This document shows positions 52,197 through 60,795 of a stretch of DNA of 64,000 bases, one piece after another. The notes beneath the pieces were generated by a model, which ran no database searches, was not told where the DNA came from, and saw only the letters and a program-made list of their open reading frames with translations. The stretch lies in the NCBI GenBank assembly GCA_965276715.1, contig OZ255622.1, positions 1,674,001-1,738,000 on the forward strand, read 5' to 3'. The stretch comes from CAXTPV01 sp965276715. Its GTDB lineage: Bacteria > Pseudomonadota > Alphaproteobacteria > Acetobacterales > Acetobacteraceae. Position 1 is the first letter of the stretch, and each line of letters opens with the position of its first letter. Made by a program: the position numbers and the translations under genes.

Positions 52197-53407
52197 GCGC
52201 CACGACCGCCCCCGATCTCGCGACCCGTCCCCGCAAGCCCGACACCTCCCGCACCGTCTTCGGCATCCTGTTCGCGATCAGTTTCTGCCACCTGATCAAC
52301 GACATGCTGCAATCGCTGCTGCCGGCGGTCTACCCGATCCTGAAGACCAGGTTCAGCCTGAGCTACGGCCAGATCGGCCTGATCACGCTCACCTTCCAGG
52401 CGGTCGGCTCGCTGCTGCAGCCGGCGATCGGCCTCTACACCGACCGCCATCCCAAGCCGTTCTCGCTCGCGATCGGCATGGGCAGCACGCTCGCCGGCCT
52501 CGTCGTGCTCTCGCGCGCCCCGAGCTTCGACATCATCCTGGCCGGCGCCGCCCTCGTCGGTCTCGGCTCGGCGGTCTTCCACCCCGAGAGCTCGCGCGTG
52601 GCACGGCTCGCCTCCGGCGGCCGACACGGCATGGCGCAGTCGCTGTTCCAGGTCGGCGGCAACGCGGGAGCCGCGATCGGCCCGCTGCTGGCCGCGACCA
52701 TCGTGCTGCCGTTCGGCCAGTCGAGCATCGCCTGGTTCGCGGCCGCGGCCCTCCTTGGCGTCGCCATCCTCGCGCGCGTCGGCGGCTGGTATCGGACCCA
52801 CGTGCAGCTCCCGCCCGCCAGTCGTCCCGCCGCGCCGCACGGGCTCGCGCCGCGGCGCGTGGCGTTCGCGCTCGCGATCCTGGGGATGCTGGTGTTCTCG
52901 AAATTCGTCTACCTGGCCAGCCTGACCAACTACTTCACCTTCTACCTGATCCAGCGCTTCGGCATCCCCGTCCGCGACGCCCAGCTCCACCTGTTCCTGC
53001 TGCTCGGCGCGGTCGCGGTCGGCACCTTTGCCGGCGGTCCGATCGGCGACCGGATCGGCCGCAAGCGCGTCATCTGGGTCTCCATCCTCGGCGTGCTGCC
53101 CTTCACCCTGGCGCTCCCCTATGCGGGCCTCGCCGGGACCGCGATCCTGTCGGTCTGCATCGGCCTGATCCTGAGCTCCGCGTTCTCGACGATCATCGTC
53201 TTCGCCCAGGAGCTCTCGCCCGGACGCGTGGGCGCGATCGCCGGCCTGTTCTTCGGCCTTGCCTTCGGCATGGGCGGCCTCGGTGCCGCCGCCCTCGGCC
53301 TGCTCGCGGACCGTTACGGCATCGAGTTCGTCTACCAGGTCTGCTCGGTGCTTCCCGCGATCGGAATCCTGACCCTGCTTCTGCCGGATCTCGCGCGAAA
53401 GGCTTGA
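52193..53407 (+). CDS. MFS transporter, fosmidomycin-resistance (Fsr) type
   Basis: A 404-residue 12-helix transporter. The N-terminal RTVFGILFAISFCHLINDML and QSLLPAVYPILKTRFSLSYG match the Fsr family closely, as do FHPESSRVARLASGGRHGMA and QSLFQVGGNAGAAIGPLLAA. Members export fosmidomycin or similar compounds; the natural substrate is uncertain. It overlaps the siroheme-synthase-like gene by four bases. Confidence 0.9.
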   Translation: MSATTAPDLATRPRKPDTSRTVFGILFAISFCHLINDMLQSLLPAVYPILKTRFSLSYGQIGLITLTFQAVGSLLQPAIGLYTDRHPKPFSLAIGMGSTLAGLVVLSRAPSFDIILAGAALVGLGSAVFHPESSRVARLASGGRHGMAQSLFQVGGNAGAAIGPLLAATIVLPFGQSSIAWFAAAALLGVAILARVGGWYRTHVQLPPASRPAAPHGLAPRRVAFALAILGMLVFSKFVYLASLTNYFTFYLIQRFGIPVRDAQLHLFLLLGAVAVGTFAGGPIGDRIGRKRVIWVSILGVLPFTLALPYAGLAGTAILSVCIGLILSSAFSTIIVFAQELSPGRVGAIAGLFFGLAFGMGGLGAAALGLLADRYGIEFVYQVCSVLPAIGILTLLLPDLARKA

Positions 53408-53472
53408 CCCATACGTCAAGATGCGTTGCCGTCTCCCTAACCGGCAATCATCGCCGGATGGGGAGACAGGGC

Positions 53473-54045
53473 ATGTCCATACGTCCCGCGATCACGTTCG
53501 CCATCGCCTTCGCACTCGCGCCGATCGCCGCCAGCGCGGTCACGGCGGGGGGTGCCACTTTCCCGGACACGTATCCCGCCGCTGGCGAAACGTTGCATGT
53601 CAATGGCGTCGGCGTGCGTGTCTTCTTCGGCATCGTCAACGGCTATGCCAGCGCGCTGTATGTCAGGTCGCCCGGCCACGCGGCCGACGCGGTGATCGGC
53701 CAGCCGGGACCCAAGGTACTGTTCACCGAATATCTGCACGCGGCCGGCCTCGGTCAGTTGCGGCAGGAATTCGCCAACGTCCACGATCATTACTGCGCCA
53801 AGGTCGCCTGCCTGCCCGCCAACGAGGTGAGCTACCACCAGATGGTCGCGAGCCTCAGCCCGGTCACCAAGGGCGAGACCTCGACCTACATCATCACCGA
53901 CGCCGGCGTTCAGGTGCTGCGCGACAACAAGCCGTTCATGACGATCGCCAACCCGACCTATGGGCCCGCATTCCTGGCGGCCGCCATCGGTGCCACCTCG
54001 CCCACGCCTGGCTACCGGGCGGGCGTTCTCGGCCTGCAGGGCTGA
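53473..54045 (+). CDS. Periplasmic chalcone isomerase-like protein
   Basis: A 190-residue protein with signal peptide (ITFAIAFALAPIAASA) and a chalcone-isomerase-like fold: LHVNGVGVRVFFGIVNGYAS, ALYVRSPGHAADAVIG, and KGETSTYIITDAGVQVLRDN. Bacterial members are exported and of unknown catalytic role. The ATG at 53473 has GGGGAG eight bases before; an ATG at 53458 is less likely. moaB follows 2 bp after the stop. Confidence 0.8.
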   Translation: MSIRPAITFAIAFALAPIAASAVTAGGATFPDTYPAAGETLHVNGVGVRVFFGIVNGYASALYVRSPGHAADAVIGQPGPKVLFTEYLHAAGLGQLRQEFANVHDHYCAKVACLPANEVSYHQMVASLSPVTKGETSTYIITDAGVQVLRDNKPFMTIANPTYGPAFLAAAIGATSPTPGYRAGVLGLQG

Positions 54046-54047
54046 GC

Positions 54048-54575
54048 GTGCCCCTCGATCCCGGCCGGCCGTTCCTGCCCGTCCGCATCGCGGTGCTGAC
54101 CGTCTCGGACACCCGCACGCTCGAGACCGACATGTCGGGCGCGATCCTCGCTGCCCGCATCGAGGCGGCCGGCCACGTCCTCGCCGGCCGCGCCCTGGTG
54201 GCCGACGATGCCGACGCGATCGAGCGCCATCTGCGCGATGGCATCGACGCCCCCGACATCGACGCCCTGATCAGCACCGGCGGCACCGGCATCACCGGCC
54301 GCGACGTGACGCCGGAGGCGTTCGAGCGTGTCATCGACAAGCGGATCGACGGTTTCGGCGAGCTGTTCCGCACCCTGAGCTACGCCAAGATCGGCACGTC
54401 GACGATCCAGTCCCGCGCGCTCGCCGGCGTCGCCGCCGGCACGTTCCTCTTCGCGCTCCCCGGCTCGAAGGGCGCGGTGACGGACGCGTGGGACGACATC
54501 CTCGTCCACCAGCTCGACAGCCGCTTCCGCCCCTGCAACCTCGTCGAACTGATGCCAAGGCTGCGCGAGCGTTAG
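54048..54575 (+). CDS. moaB: Molybdenum cofactor biosynthesis protein MoaB
   Basis: A 175-residue MoaB/MogA-type protein that adenylates molybdopterin or acts in that step. ISTGGTGITGRDVTPEAFER is the signature, and FLFALPGSKGAVTDAWDDIL the C-terminal motif. The start is a GTG two bases past the previous stop. A palindromic repeat follows the stop codon. No other Moco genes are in the window. Confidence 0.92.
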   Translation: MPLDPGRPFLPVRIAVLTVSDTRTLETDMSGAILAARIEAAGHVLAGRALVADDADAIERHLRDGIDAPDIDALISTGGTGITGRDVTPEAFERVIDKRIDGFGELFRTLSYAKIGTSTIQSRALAGVAAGTFLFALPGSKGAVTDAWDDILVHQLDSRFRPCNLVELMPRLRER

Positions 54576-54583
54576 CGTGAAGG

Positions 54584-54627
54584 TCAGGGGCGCCGCCCCT
54601 GAACCCCGCCGGGGCGAGCCGCCCCGG
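54584..54627. repeat. Composite GC-rich palindrome, copy D (after moaB)
   Basis: Two hairpins: TCAGGGGC / GCCCCTGA (54584-54602) and CCGGGGC / GCCCCGG (54609-54627), joined by ACCCCG. The layout matches copies A and B. Nine bases separate it from the moaB stop, so it may terminate that operon. Confidence 0.65.
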
Positions 54628-54692
54628 ACCCGCGTTGATTTCGTTGGCGGGGAGGCTGACTATCTTGGGATGTTTCTGCAGGGAGAACAAAT

Positions 54693-55325
54693 GTGCTTCT
54701 AGCGACGGAATGGGCGTCAAGGGTCGGATTGAACCAAAGTCTCATCGACGAGGATCCGCTGAAACCGCAGGCGATCGGCGCCCTTGTTATTTGGCGCGCT
54801 CTGGCACTTAGCCCGCGGAACATGTGGTCGATCCGCATCAACGCGAAGGCAGCCCGAACATACCCGTTCTCGAACGACGGCGATTTTTGGCGCCAGCTGG
54901 CGGCGAAGAAGTTCAGCATGTTCGGCGCCGGGACATCGACATCCATTGATCCGATCGTCGCCTATCGGCATCCATGGTGCCTGACCAACACCGAATTCGC
55001 CGAAGCGAAGGCTAAGATCGACAATGGAGAGGCACCGACGAATTTGTCGGACGACCGCATCCGAGTATCGACAATATGTGCGTGGATCGCGCCGATTTCG
55101 GGTGTCGCGTCGCCTGCCGGCATGGTCGCGAAAATGGTCGCGCCGCCTCTCGCGGCCGCCGGCACTGTCTTCGCCGCCGTGTCAGGAGTTGATGCGCTTA
55201 CCGAGAAGATCGGCGACATTATGGAGACGGCCGCATTCAAGGCAGCACTACCAGGACTCAAGGAGGTCTACGCCCGTGAAGCTCGATACCGTGAGATCGA
55301 ACTCCAGCAGCCCCTGGCCGCGTGA
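54693..55325 (+). CDS. Hypothetical protein
   Basis: A 210-residue protein beginning at GTG with GGGAG eight bases upstream. The N-terminal half is polar (SRNMWSIRINAKAARTYPFS-like segment, AKKFSMFGAGTSTSIDPIVA); a hydrophobic segment lies near residues 145-175 (MVAPPLAAAGTVFAAVSG). I recognise no family. Lower GC than its neighbours and position in a repeat-bounded island suggest horizontal origin. The next small gene starts inside its end. Confidence 0.55.
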   Translation: MLLATEWASRVGLNQSLIDEDPLKPQAIGALVIWRALALSPRNMWSIRINAKAARTYPFSNDGDFWRQLAAKKFSMFGAGTSTSIDPIVAYRHPWCLTNTEFAEAKAKIDNGEAPTNLSDDRIRVSTICAWIAPISGVASPAGMVAKMVAPPLAAAGTVFAAVSGVDALTEKIGDIMETAAFKAALPGLKEVYAREARYREIELQQPLAA

Positions 55326-55560
55326 AGCCCGATTCGTTTTCGCCGCTGGATCCGCCGTCTTTGCGGTGGGTATGGTCCTCATGAACCGAAGCATGCTTGG
55401 CTGCTCGATCGCACTTCTGGCGTCCGGCCCGATCATCGCATCAGCGGCGATCCCGAGGCAGGGCAGCGTCTACCGGGTGTTGTCCGTGGTGCTCGGTATA
55501 GCAATTCTATCGATGGGCGCGGCGGCGCTTTGGGCGGCGGAGCACTATCAGCAGATTTGA
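55276..55560 (+). CDS. Small two-helix membrane protein, unknown function
   Basis: A 94-residue protein beginning at GTG 55276 with AAGGAGG nine bases upstream. Hydrophobic segments are FVFAAGSAVFAVGMVLM, LGCSIALLASGPIIASAA and VLSVVLGIAILSMGAAAL, so two or three transmembrane helices. It overlaps the preceding gene by 50 bp in another frame, which suggests coupled expression. No family recognised. Confidence 0.5.
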   Translation: MKLDTVRSNSSSPWPREARFVFAAGSAVFAVGMVLMNRSMLGCSIALLASGPIIASAAIPRQGSVYRVLSVVLGIAILSMGAAALWAAEHYQQI

Positions 55561-55899
55561 CCGCCGTTCGAAGTGATGTGATGCTCGGTTCATCATGTTC
55601 GCTGTCACAAGCGTCAAGATGCCAGCAGTCAGGCCGCTCGCTCGAACAATCCGAGGTTTGCGGTTCAAGACGAAACGGCCTCCGGATCAACCCGCTTCAA
55701 CCCACGCGTGAGCGCGAGCGGACATAGATGGTCGATCTGGCGGTTTGGGCTCACCACATGCGGTTGGTTCCGGCTTCTGGTCGTTTTGTCCTCCTCATTG
55801 GCGACTTCAACGAGTGTGTCATCTACGAGAGGCATCGACGGGGGAAGACGCATTCGGAAGAAACGGCGACAGCGGGCGGAAGCTCGAACCGTCGCATCG
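55561..55899. other. Region without supported gene
   Basis: About 340 bp between the small membrane protein and the methyltransferase-like remnant. Several short overlapping frames exist on both strands but none has family resemblance, good codon use or a clear ribosome binding site. It may be residual island DNA. Confidence 0.4.
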
Positions 55900-56110
55900 T
55901 TATGAGCTTTCGATGAGGGCTCGCTCCCCCCCGATGAGTTGGTAAAGTTCGAATACCCTCTCGTTCATCTTGCTTTCCGCTGCCCGGATGTCTGCCTCAC
56001 ACGCTGAGCTCGTGGACGGCCGCGATCACCTGCTCCACAACAAGTTCGTGGGCGCCTACGGTGCCGTCAGCCGCATCGCACCAGTCGTTGCACTGCACCA
56101 CTTCGATCCG
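55900..56110 (-). pseudogene. C-terminal remnant of a DNA methyltransferase-like protein
   Basis: On the minus strand a frame reads RIEVVQCNDWCDAADGTVGA, HELVVEQVIAAVHELS. After a one-base shift near 56003 it continues EADIRAAESKMNERVFELYQ, LIGGERALIESS before a stop at 55900. The final part resembles the common tail of N6-adenine methyltransferases (..LVYELYGLTEEEIxLVEG). No upstream methyltransferase body remains; the Mrr-like gene ends 10 bp away. The assignment rests on a short, eye-made match. Confidence 0.35.
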
Positions 56111-56120
56111 GCTCCTCGTC

Positions 56121-56993
56121 TCAATGAGAAAACAGATCGCGGACGCGAATGAATGGAAAGCCGGTCTCAGCTGCTCGGCGCAGCTTCCGCTCCAGGACGT
56201 GGTTTAGGGGAATTTTGCGGTCCAGCGTCTCGTAAAGATCCAAGCCGTCCATGCAGATGACCCGCTTGCCGCGGCCAAAGGCGTGGAGTCCCTCGTCGGT
56301 GAACCCGCTGTTGCTCACGAAAAGGCCGCGCGTCCAGGCGGCCTTCTGCTCGATCTTGCCGTGGAAAATGTGAAGCTCGGCGACCCCGATCGGCCGAGCG
56401 AGCCACTTCGCCTCCACGAGGGATGTCTCGCTGCCAAACTGGAAGCTGCCGTCGATCTGCTCACCCCGTAACCGAAAGGGCTCCTGTGCCGCGAGGCCAT
56501 AGGCGTCGAAAAGGTCCGTCAAGAGCTTCTCGAACGCGTAACCGCGTGCCTGCGGGGCGAGCGCTGACACGGCGACGAGATCCTTCTTGATCTGGGCAAG
56601 GCCGGGACGATCGAACGCGGGAGCCGGAGGTTTGGTGTGAGCGAGAGCGTTGTCGGGCCGCCCTTCGATGCGGTTGATCAGCGTCAGCAGTCGACCGTGG
56701 GCGTTTTCGATCTTGTCCGCTTGACCGGAGCGCTGTCGCAACGCCTCGCGATATTCCCATAGCGCGTTCAGCAATCGCACGACCGCAGACTTGTCGACAG
56801 TCTGGAGGAAGCAGCGTAGGCGTTTGCCCTTGGAGCTTCCGTTCCGCGCATAGAGCGGATCTTCGATGTCGATGTTAAGCTCTTCGGCGAAGAACTCCGA
56901 AAAGGTTCGATCCGAGAAATTCAGGACATAGCCGCCGCCCATGTCGAAGACATCGTCGAGAAACAACATGTCGATCGAGCGGATGTTTGTCAT
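56121..56993 (-). CDS. Mrr-like restriction endonuclease fold protein
   Basis: A 290-residue protein. The N-terminal half is helical with FSDRTFSEFFAEELNIDIED and KGKRLRCFLQTVDKSAVVRL. The C-terminal half is a nuclease domain of the Mrr-type PD-(D/E)xK fold: RGYAFEKLLTDLFDAYGLAA (Glu in the first helix), EQIDGSFQFGSETSLVEAKW (Asp, then Glu-Ala-Lys), then VFVSN-like strand FVSNSGFTDEGLHAFGRGKR. Likely a DNA nuclease, possibly modification-dependent. It overlaps the PIN toxin stop by four bases (ATGA), so it is the third gene of that operon. Confidence 0.72.
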   Translation of the reverse strand: MTNIRSIDMLFLDDVFDMGGGYVLNFSDRTFSEFFAEELNIDIEDPLYARNGSSKGKRLRCFLQTVDKSAVVRLLNALWEYREALRQRSGQADKIENAHGRLLTLINRIEGRPDNALAHTKPPAPAFDRPGLAQIKKDLVAVSALAPQARGYAFEKLLTDLFDAYGLAAQEPFRLRGEQIDGSFQFGSETSLVEAKWLARPIGVAELHIFHGKIEQKAAWTRGLFVSNSGFTDEGLHAFGRGKRVICMDGLDLYETLDRKIPLNHVLERKLRRAAETGFPFIRVRDLFSH

Positions 56994-57421
56994 CGTGGGA
57001 CCGTGCGAAGAGGGTTGATCGTCTCGATCTCGGCAAAGTCCTTCTCGTTGTCCGTGACGACAATACAGCCGTTCGCCTGAGCGACCGCGGCTATGATCAT
57101 ATCGAGTGCGCTGCGTGGTTGACCTCGAGTTCTGCCATCGGCCATCAAGCGCGCCCATATCAGGGCAGCTGCTTCATCGAAGGGAAGTACGCGGCCAGCG
57201 AACAGGGCTTGTGGTCCTTCCGGCCCGCTGAACCACGCTTCGAGCTGGTCGCGCCGTTTGCCGGGAGGCTTCTCCAGCACGCCGCGGCGGATTTCCGCGA
57301 TCGTCAGCGAACTGATGTAAAGACTATCGTCGTCCCGCTCGGCCATCCACGCCAGCAACATTTCGGAAGGCGTCGTCTTCGTGACGTTGCTGATGATATT
57401 GGTGTCGAGCAGATGGCGCAT
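56990..57421 (-). CDS. PIN domain toxin (VapC/FitB type), second locus
   Basis: A 143-residue PIN ribonuclease. Acidic ligands: Asp6 in MRHLLDTNIISN, Glu in SLTIAEIRRGVL, Asp in PRSALDMIIAAVA and Asp in CIVVTDNEKDFAEI. A complete active site. Its ATG shares one base with the antitoxin stop upstream, and its stop overlaps the start of the nuclease gene downstream. Unlike the 46 kb locus it has no IS element nearby. Confidence 0.9.
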   Translation of the reverse strand: MRHLLDTNIISNVTKTTPSEMLLAWMAERDDDSLYISSLTIAEIRRGVLEKPPGKRRDQLEAWFSGPEGPQALFAGRVLPFDEAAALIWARLMADGRTRGQPRSALDMIIAAVAQANGCIVVTDNEKDFAEIETINPLRTVPR

Positions 57422-57720
57422 CAGATCTCGACGATCCGTCCTGCTTCGCGGGGACGAGTCACGTCGAGGTCGGCGCCGACGAGCGGGGAGCGGCGTAGTG
57501 CCGCCACGATGCCGCCCTTCTTGGGCGGTTCGCCTGCGATTGCCTGATTGACGGCGGCGCGCAGGCGCGAGGCATCCGGACTGTCCTCAGCCAGTCTTCG
57601 CGCAAGTGAGCGGATAAGGTCGCGATCGGCGTCGCGGCCCAACACCTCGAAGCGCGAGAGGCCGCGCTCGCTGAGGCGGGAGCGATAATTCTGAATGGCG
57701 CGCTTCTGCGAAGAGCCCAT
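57421..57720 (-). CDS. Antitoxin partner of the PIN toxin
   Basis: A 99-residue protein with a basic N-terminus (SSQKRAIQNYRSRLSERGLS then RFEVLGRDADRDLIRSLARR), followed by a flexible tail (GEPPKKGGIVAALRRSPLVG, ADLDVTRPREAGRIVEI) that could fill the toxin active site. Proteins with an NYRxRLxxRGxxRFEV start occur as antitoxins next to PIN toxins. First gene of a three-gene operon. No separate promoter element could be defined. Confidence 0.75.
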   Translation of the reverse strand: MGSSQKRAIQNYRSRLSERGLSRFEVLGRDADRDLIRSLARRLAEDSPDASRLRAAVNQAIAGEPPKKGGIVAALRRSPLVGADLDVTRPREAGRIVEI

Positions 57721-57732
57721 GGCGATCTCCCG

Positions 57733-58626
57733 CTACTTCCAGTAATATATCCGGAAACCAGCCTGGACGCAAGAGGACGGCTGGCAGGAGGGCGCCGCCG
57801 GTCGATCTCGATGATGCGGTTTGTGGTTCCCCGGGTTTGGCGGTAAAGAGGAGGCCGCTACTGGGCGACGCCTGAACGAACGGGGGACGCCGGGGGCGAC
57901 GACCTCACTGGCGACGTCATCGGGCCACGCCGGCTTTTCCGACTGGAGCAGGTATTGGACCTCGAGACCGGGCTTGCCCCAGACGCCGGTGGGGTCGGGC
58001 CGGAAGATCTTGCGATAGGTCTTGCCGGGCGCTGGGAGGAACGTGTCGGACCAGGCGACACCGGTCTTGTCGTCGTTCTCCTGGAAGTCGCCGGTCGGAT
58101 AGGCCATCGCGTATTTGCCGTCGATCTTGATGATGTTGCCGGTCTCGATCAATTTGAACTGACTGGTCTTGTCATCGATGAAGAAGAGTTCGGAGTTCAC
58201 GCCGGCGTCCCTGGCGGGCTCGAGCAGCGTCACCGGGTCAGACGAGTCGAGCCTGGTGGGCGAGGCCATGCAATGGGCGACGGTGCCGTCGTGGACCGGA
58301 CTTTTGCAGAGGTGGCGGCTGTAGACGAGGTAGAGCGTTTTGCCGTCGAGGACGTGCTTGCCGTCGTAGTTGGCTTTCTCGAACTGGTTAAGGAGCCGAC
58401 GAGCAGCGTGTCGGCGACCCAGGAGAGAGGGGCAGATGAGGATCGCCTTGGTGGTGCCGGAGAAGAGCTGGAACGAGGGCGGAGTGGTGAGGGGGAGCAG
58501 GGGGATCGGGAACGGGTCGCCGGAGCAACCGCGGCGGGGGTGCTCGACGACGGTGGTGAGCGGGATGATGGGGATGGTGGGCGCGGGTGTCGCCTGCGCG
58601 CGGTTGCGGGCCTGGTTGGTCGGCAT
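57733..58626 (-). CDS. Hypothetical protein
   Basis: A 297-residue frame. The middle (GKHVLDGKTLYLVYSRHLCK, PVTLLEPARDAGVNSELFFI, KIDGKYAMAYPTGDFQENDD) looks like real beta-rich protein with an unknown fold. The first 70 residues (Pro/Thr-rich) and last 60 (Arg/Pro/Ser-rich) look like low-complexity extension, so the borders may be wrong or the gene decayed. No family recognised. It ends 12 bp before the antitoxin start, on the same strand. Confidence 0.45.
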   Translation of the reverse strand: MPTNQARNRAQATPAPTIPIIPLTTVVEHPRRGCSGDPFPIPLLPLTTPPSFQLFSGTTKAILICPSLLGRRHAARRLLNQFEKANYDGKHVLDGKTLYLVYSRHLCKSPVHDGTVAHCMASPTRLDSSDPVTLLEPARDAGVNSELFFIDDKTSQFKLIETGNIIKIDGKYAMAYPTGDFQENDDKTGVAWSDTFLPAPGKTYRKIFRPDPTGVWGKPGLEVQYLLQSEKPAWPDDVASEVVAPGVPRSFRRRPVAASSLPPNPGNHKPHHRDRPAAPSCQPSSCVQAGFRIYYWK

Positions 58627-58899
58627 CGCTGGGCTCCCCTGTCGTGGAGGGAGCGTTGGACACCGGAGCGGGGTGCGAGGGCAGAAGGTTCAAGGCTGGG
58701 TCTGTCATGTCGGGCGATGGGAGGGATTTCAGCTGAAACGAAACCGTCGGCGCAAGGGACGGAGGGTAACCGCCCGAACGAACGTCCTGTTCGCGCGACC
58801 CGGCTCGAAGGCCGCTGTCACCGGCCCGGGGTTCGAATTCCCGAGGCAGCCCCTGCTGCCCACTTGGCCGACGGCAACCGGGTGGTGTTCAACGTCAGC
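58627..58899. other. Intergenic region before the OLD-like ATPase
   Basis: About 270 bp. It contains CCGGGGTTCGAATTCCCG near 58826, like a tRNA T-arm, but no tRNA can be folded around it. It might be a relic tRNA 3' end left by an integration event. No gene seen. Confidence 0.35.
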
Positions 58900-60060
58900 A
58901 TGTATCCTGTCAGATCTCTCTGCGTCGCGGGCTACCGCTCCCTCCGGGACGTGCGCCTCGAGCTCGGCGCGCTCACCGTCGTCACCGGCGCCAACGGCAG
59001 CGGCAAATCGAGCCTCTATCGCGCGCTCCGGCTTCTCGCGGACGTCGCGCAGGGCCGCGCGATCCAGTCCCTCGCATTCGAGGGCGGTCTCTCCTCGGTC
59101 CTGTGGGCCGGCCCCGAGGCTTTCAGCCGCGCCATGAAGGAGGGCACGCAGCCGGTCCAGAGCCTCGTGCGCCGCAATCCGGTCAGTCTGAAGCTCGGGT
59201 TCTCGTCCGCCGATTACGGCTACGCAATTGACCTCGGTCTTCCTTCGCCCGTCCCGAGATCGCGATTCGGACGGGATCCCGAGATCAAGACGGAGAATTT
59301 GTGGACCGGTGGCACCTGGCGGCGCGGAAGCGTCTTCGCCGAACGACACGGCCCATCCTGTCGCATCCGTGACGGGAAAGGTGCCTGGAGGCAGGCGGCT
59401 GACCATCTTGCCGCCTACGACAGCATGCTGACGCATTGTGCAAACGGCGGCGACGCGTCGGAACTCCTCCAGCTCCGCGAAGCACTGGGCAGCTGGCGCT
59501 TCTACGATCACTTCCGCACCGATGCGGATGCACCCGCTCGCCGCCGCCAGGTCGGCACCCGCACGGCGGCCCTCGCCGGCGACGGCGCCGATTTCGCCGC
59601 TTCGGTCGAGACCATCCTCGAAGTCGGGGCCGGCGACGATCTCGCCGCCGCGATCGACGACGCCTTCCCGGGCGCCTCGATTGCCGTGCGCGACAGCGAC
59701 GGATTGTTCGAGATCGAGATGCATCAGCGCGGGTTGCTGCGTCCGTTGAAGACGCACGAACTATCGGATGGAACACTCCGCTACCTGCTGCTGATTGCCG
59801 CCCTGCTGACCCCGCGGCCACCACCGTTGATGATCTTTAACGAACCCGAGACGAGCCTTCATCCCGAGCTCCTCGCACCCCTCGGCCGTCTGCTTGCCCG
59901 AGCCGCACGACGATCGCAGATCGTCGTCGTGTCGCACGCGGAAGGCCTCGTCACCACGCTGATCGAGGCGGAAGCCGAAGTGGTCGTGCTGGCCAAGGAG
60001 CTCGGCGAAACGGTCGCGATCGGCCATCCCCATTCATCCTGGACCTGGCCCTCTCGATAA
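58900..60060 (+). CDS. OLD-like AAA family ATPase
   Basis: A 386-residue ATPase related to the OLD/RecF group. Walker A is VVTGANGSGKSSLYRAL near residue 27, the signature-like segment is THELSDGTLRYLLLIAALL, and Walker B is PPPLMIFNEPETSLHPELL with the H-loop in IVVVSHAEGLVTTLIEAE. No TOPRIM nuclease domain follows, so it resembles stand-alone single-gene ATPases (COG4637-type) rather than full OLD nucleases. Possibly involved in DNA repair or defence. The ATG at 58900 gives the usual MYPVRSLCVAGYRSLRDV start. Confidence 0.82.
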   Translation: MYPVRSLCVAGYRSLRDVRLELGALTVVTGANGSGKSSLYRALRLLADVAQGRAIQSLAFEGGLSSVLWAGPEAFSRAMKEGTQPVQSLVRRNPVSLKLGFSSADYGYAIDLGLPSPVPRSRFGRDPEIKTENLWTGGTWRRGSVFAERHGPSCRIRDGKGAWRQAADHLAAYDSMLTHCANGGDASELLQLREALGSWRFYDHFRTDADAPARRRQVGTRTAALAGDGADFAASVETILEVGAGDDLAAAIDDAFPGASIAVRDSDGLFEIEMHQRGLLRPLKTHELSDGTLRYLLLIAALLTPRPPPLMIFNEPETSLHPELLAPLGRLLARAARRSQIVVVSHAEGLVTTLIEAEAEVVVLAKELGETVAIGHPHSSWTWPSR

Positions 60061-60204
60061 CGTCCTCCGGTTGGAGCTTTCGCGGAATGATCGGCCCGTA
60101 ATGGTCGACCGCCAGGCGGCGTTGCTCTCCGGCCGCTGGCCGCCGATGGGTCGGGCAGGGCCGAAGCCGTCGGCCACAGTCCCGCGCAAAAGGACGTCAC
60201 CGCC

Positions 60205-60795
60205 ATGCAAGTCAATGCTAAGCCCATGAACGTCGCGCTGCGAAAACCGATGACGCACGAGCAGTTCTTCGCATGGGCGGAGACGCAGGACGCACGCCAC
60301 GAGTTCGACGGTGTCCGGCCCGTCGCCATGACCGGCGGCACCAATGACCACGGCATCATCGCAGGCAACATCCACGTCCAGCTCCGACTGCGTCTGCGCG
60401 GCGGTCCGTGCATGCCCATGGGACCGGAGGGCGGCGGGGTGGCCACGACCGGCAACAGGATCCGCTATCCGGATGCCACCGTCACCTGCAGCAGGCCGGA
60501 CGGACGCGGCCTCCTCGTGCCCGATCCGATCATCGTCTTCGAAGTCGTCAGCGACCCCACCAAAGGCGACGATCGTGTGTCCAAGCTGCGCGAGTATCAC
60601 GCCGTCCCATCGATCAAGCGCACCATCATCGCCGAGCAGACCAGCATCGGCGTGGCCGTCTTCTCGCGCGAGGCGGACGAGCCCTGGAGCGCCACCGCGC
60701 TCATCGAGGGCGACATCCTTCCGTTGCCGGAAATCGGGATCGAGATCCCGGTGGCCGAGCTCTACGAGAGCGTGGATTTCGAGCAGGCCGACTGA
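60205..60795 (+). CDS. Uma2 family (DUF820) putative endonuclease, copy 2
   Basis: A 196-residue Uma2/DUF820 protein: MTHEQFFAWAETQDARHEFD, NRIRYPDATVTCSRPD (canonical Asp present), PDPIIVFEVVSDPTKGDDRV and KLREYHAVPSIKRTIIAEQT. Predicted PD-(D/E)xK fold. It is clearly a paralogue of the gene at 10.1 kb, sharing the same layout and the ELYESVDFE-type end. Start possible at MQVNAKPM (60205) or MNVALRKP (60226). Confidence 0.85.
   Translation: MQVNAKPMNVALRKPMTHEQFFAWAETQDARHEFDGVRPVAMTGGTNDHGIIAGNIHVQLRLRLRGGPCMPMGPEGGGVATTGNRIRYPDATVTCSRPDGRGLLVPDPIIVFEVVSDPTKGDDRVSKLREYHAVPSIKRTIIAEQTSIGVAVFSREADEPWSATALIEGDILPLPEIGIEIPVAELYESVDFEQAD

Noticed and set aside
52200..53419. Long minus-strand frame opposite the Fsr-like transporter
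   Set aside because: Charged, repetitive translation with no hydrophobic pattern or family match; antisense shadow.
55728..55916. Short plus-strand frames near 55.8 kb
   Set aside because: No ribosome binding site, no family resemblance, and they overlap each other in all three frames.
58800..58870. tRNA gene suggested by GGGGTTCGAATTCCC
   Set aside because: The T-loop has an extra base, and no acceptor, D or anticodon arm can be formed with flanking sequence.
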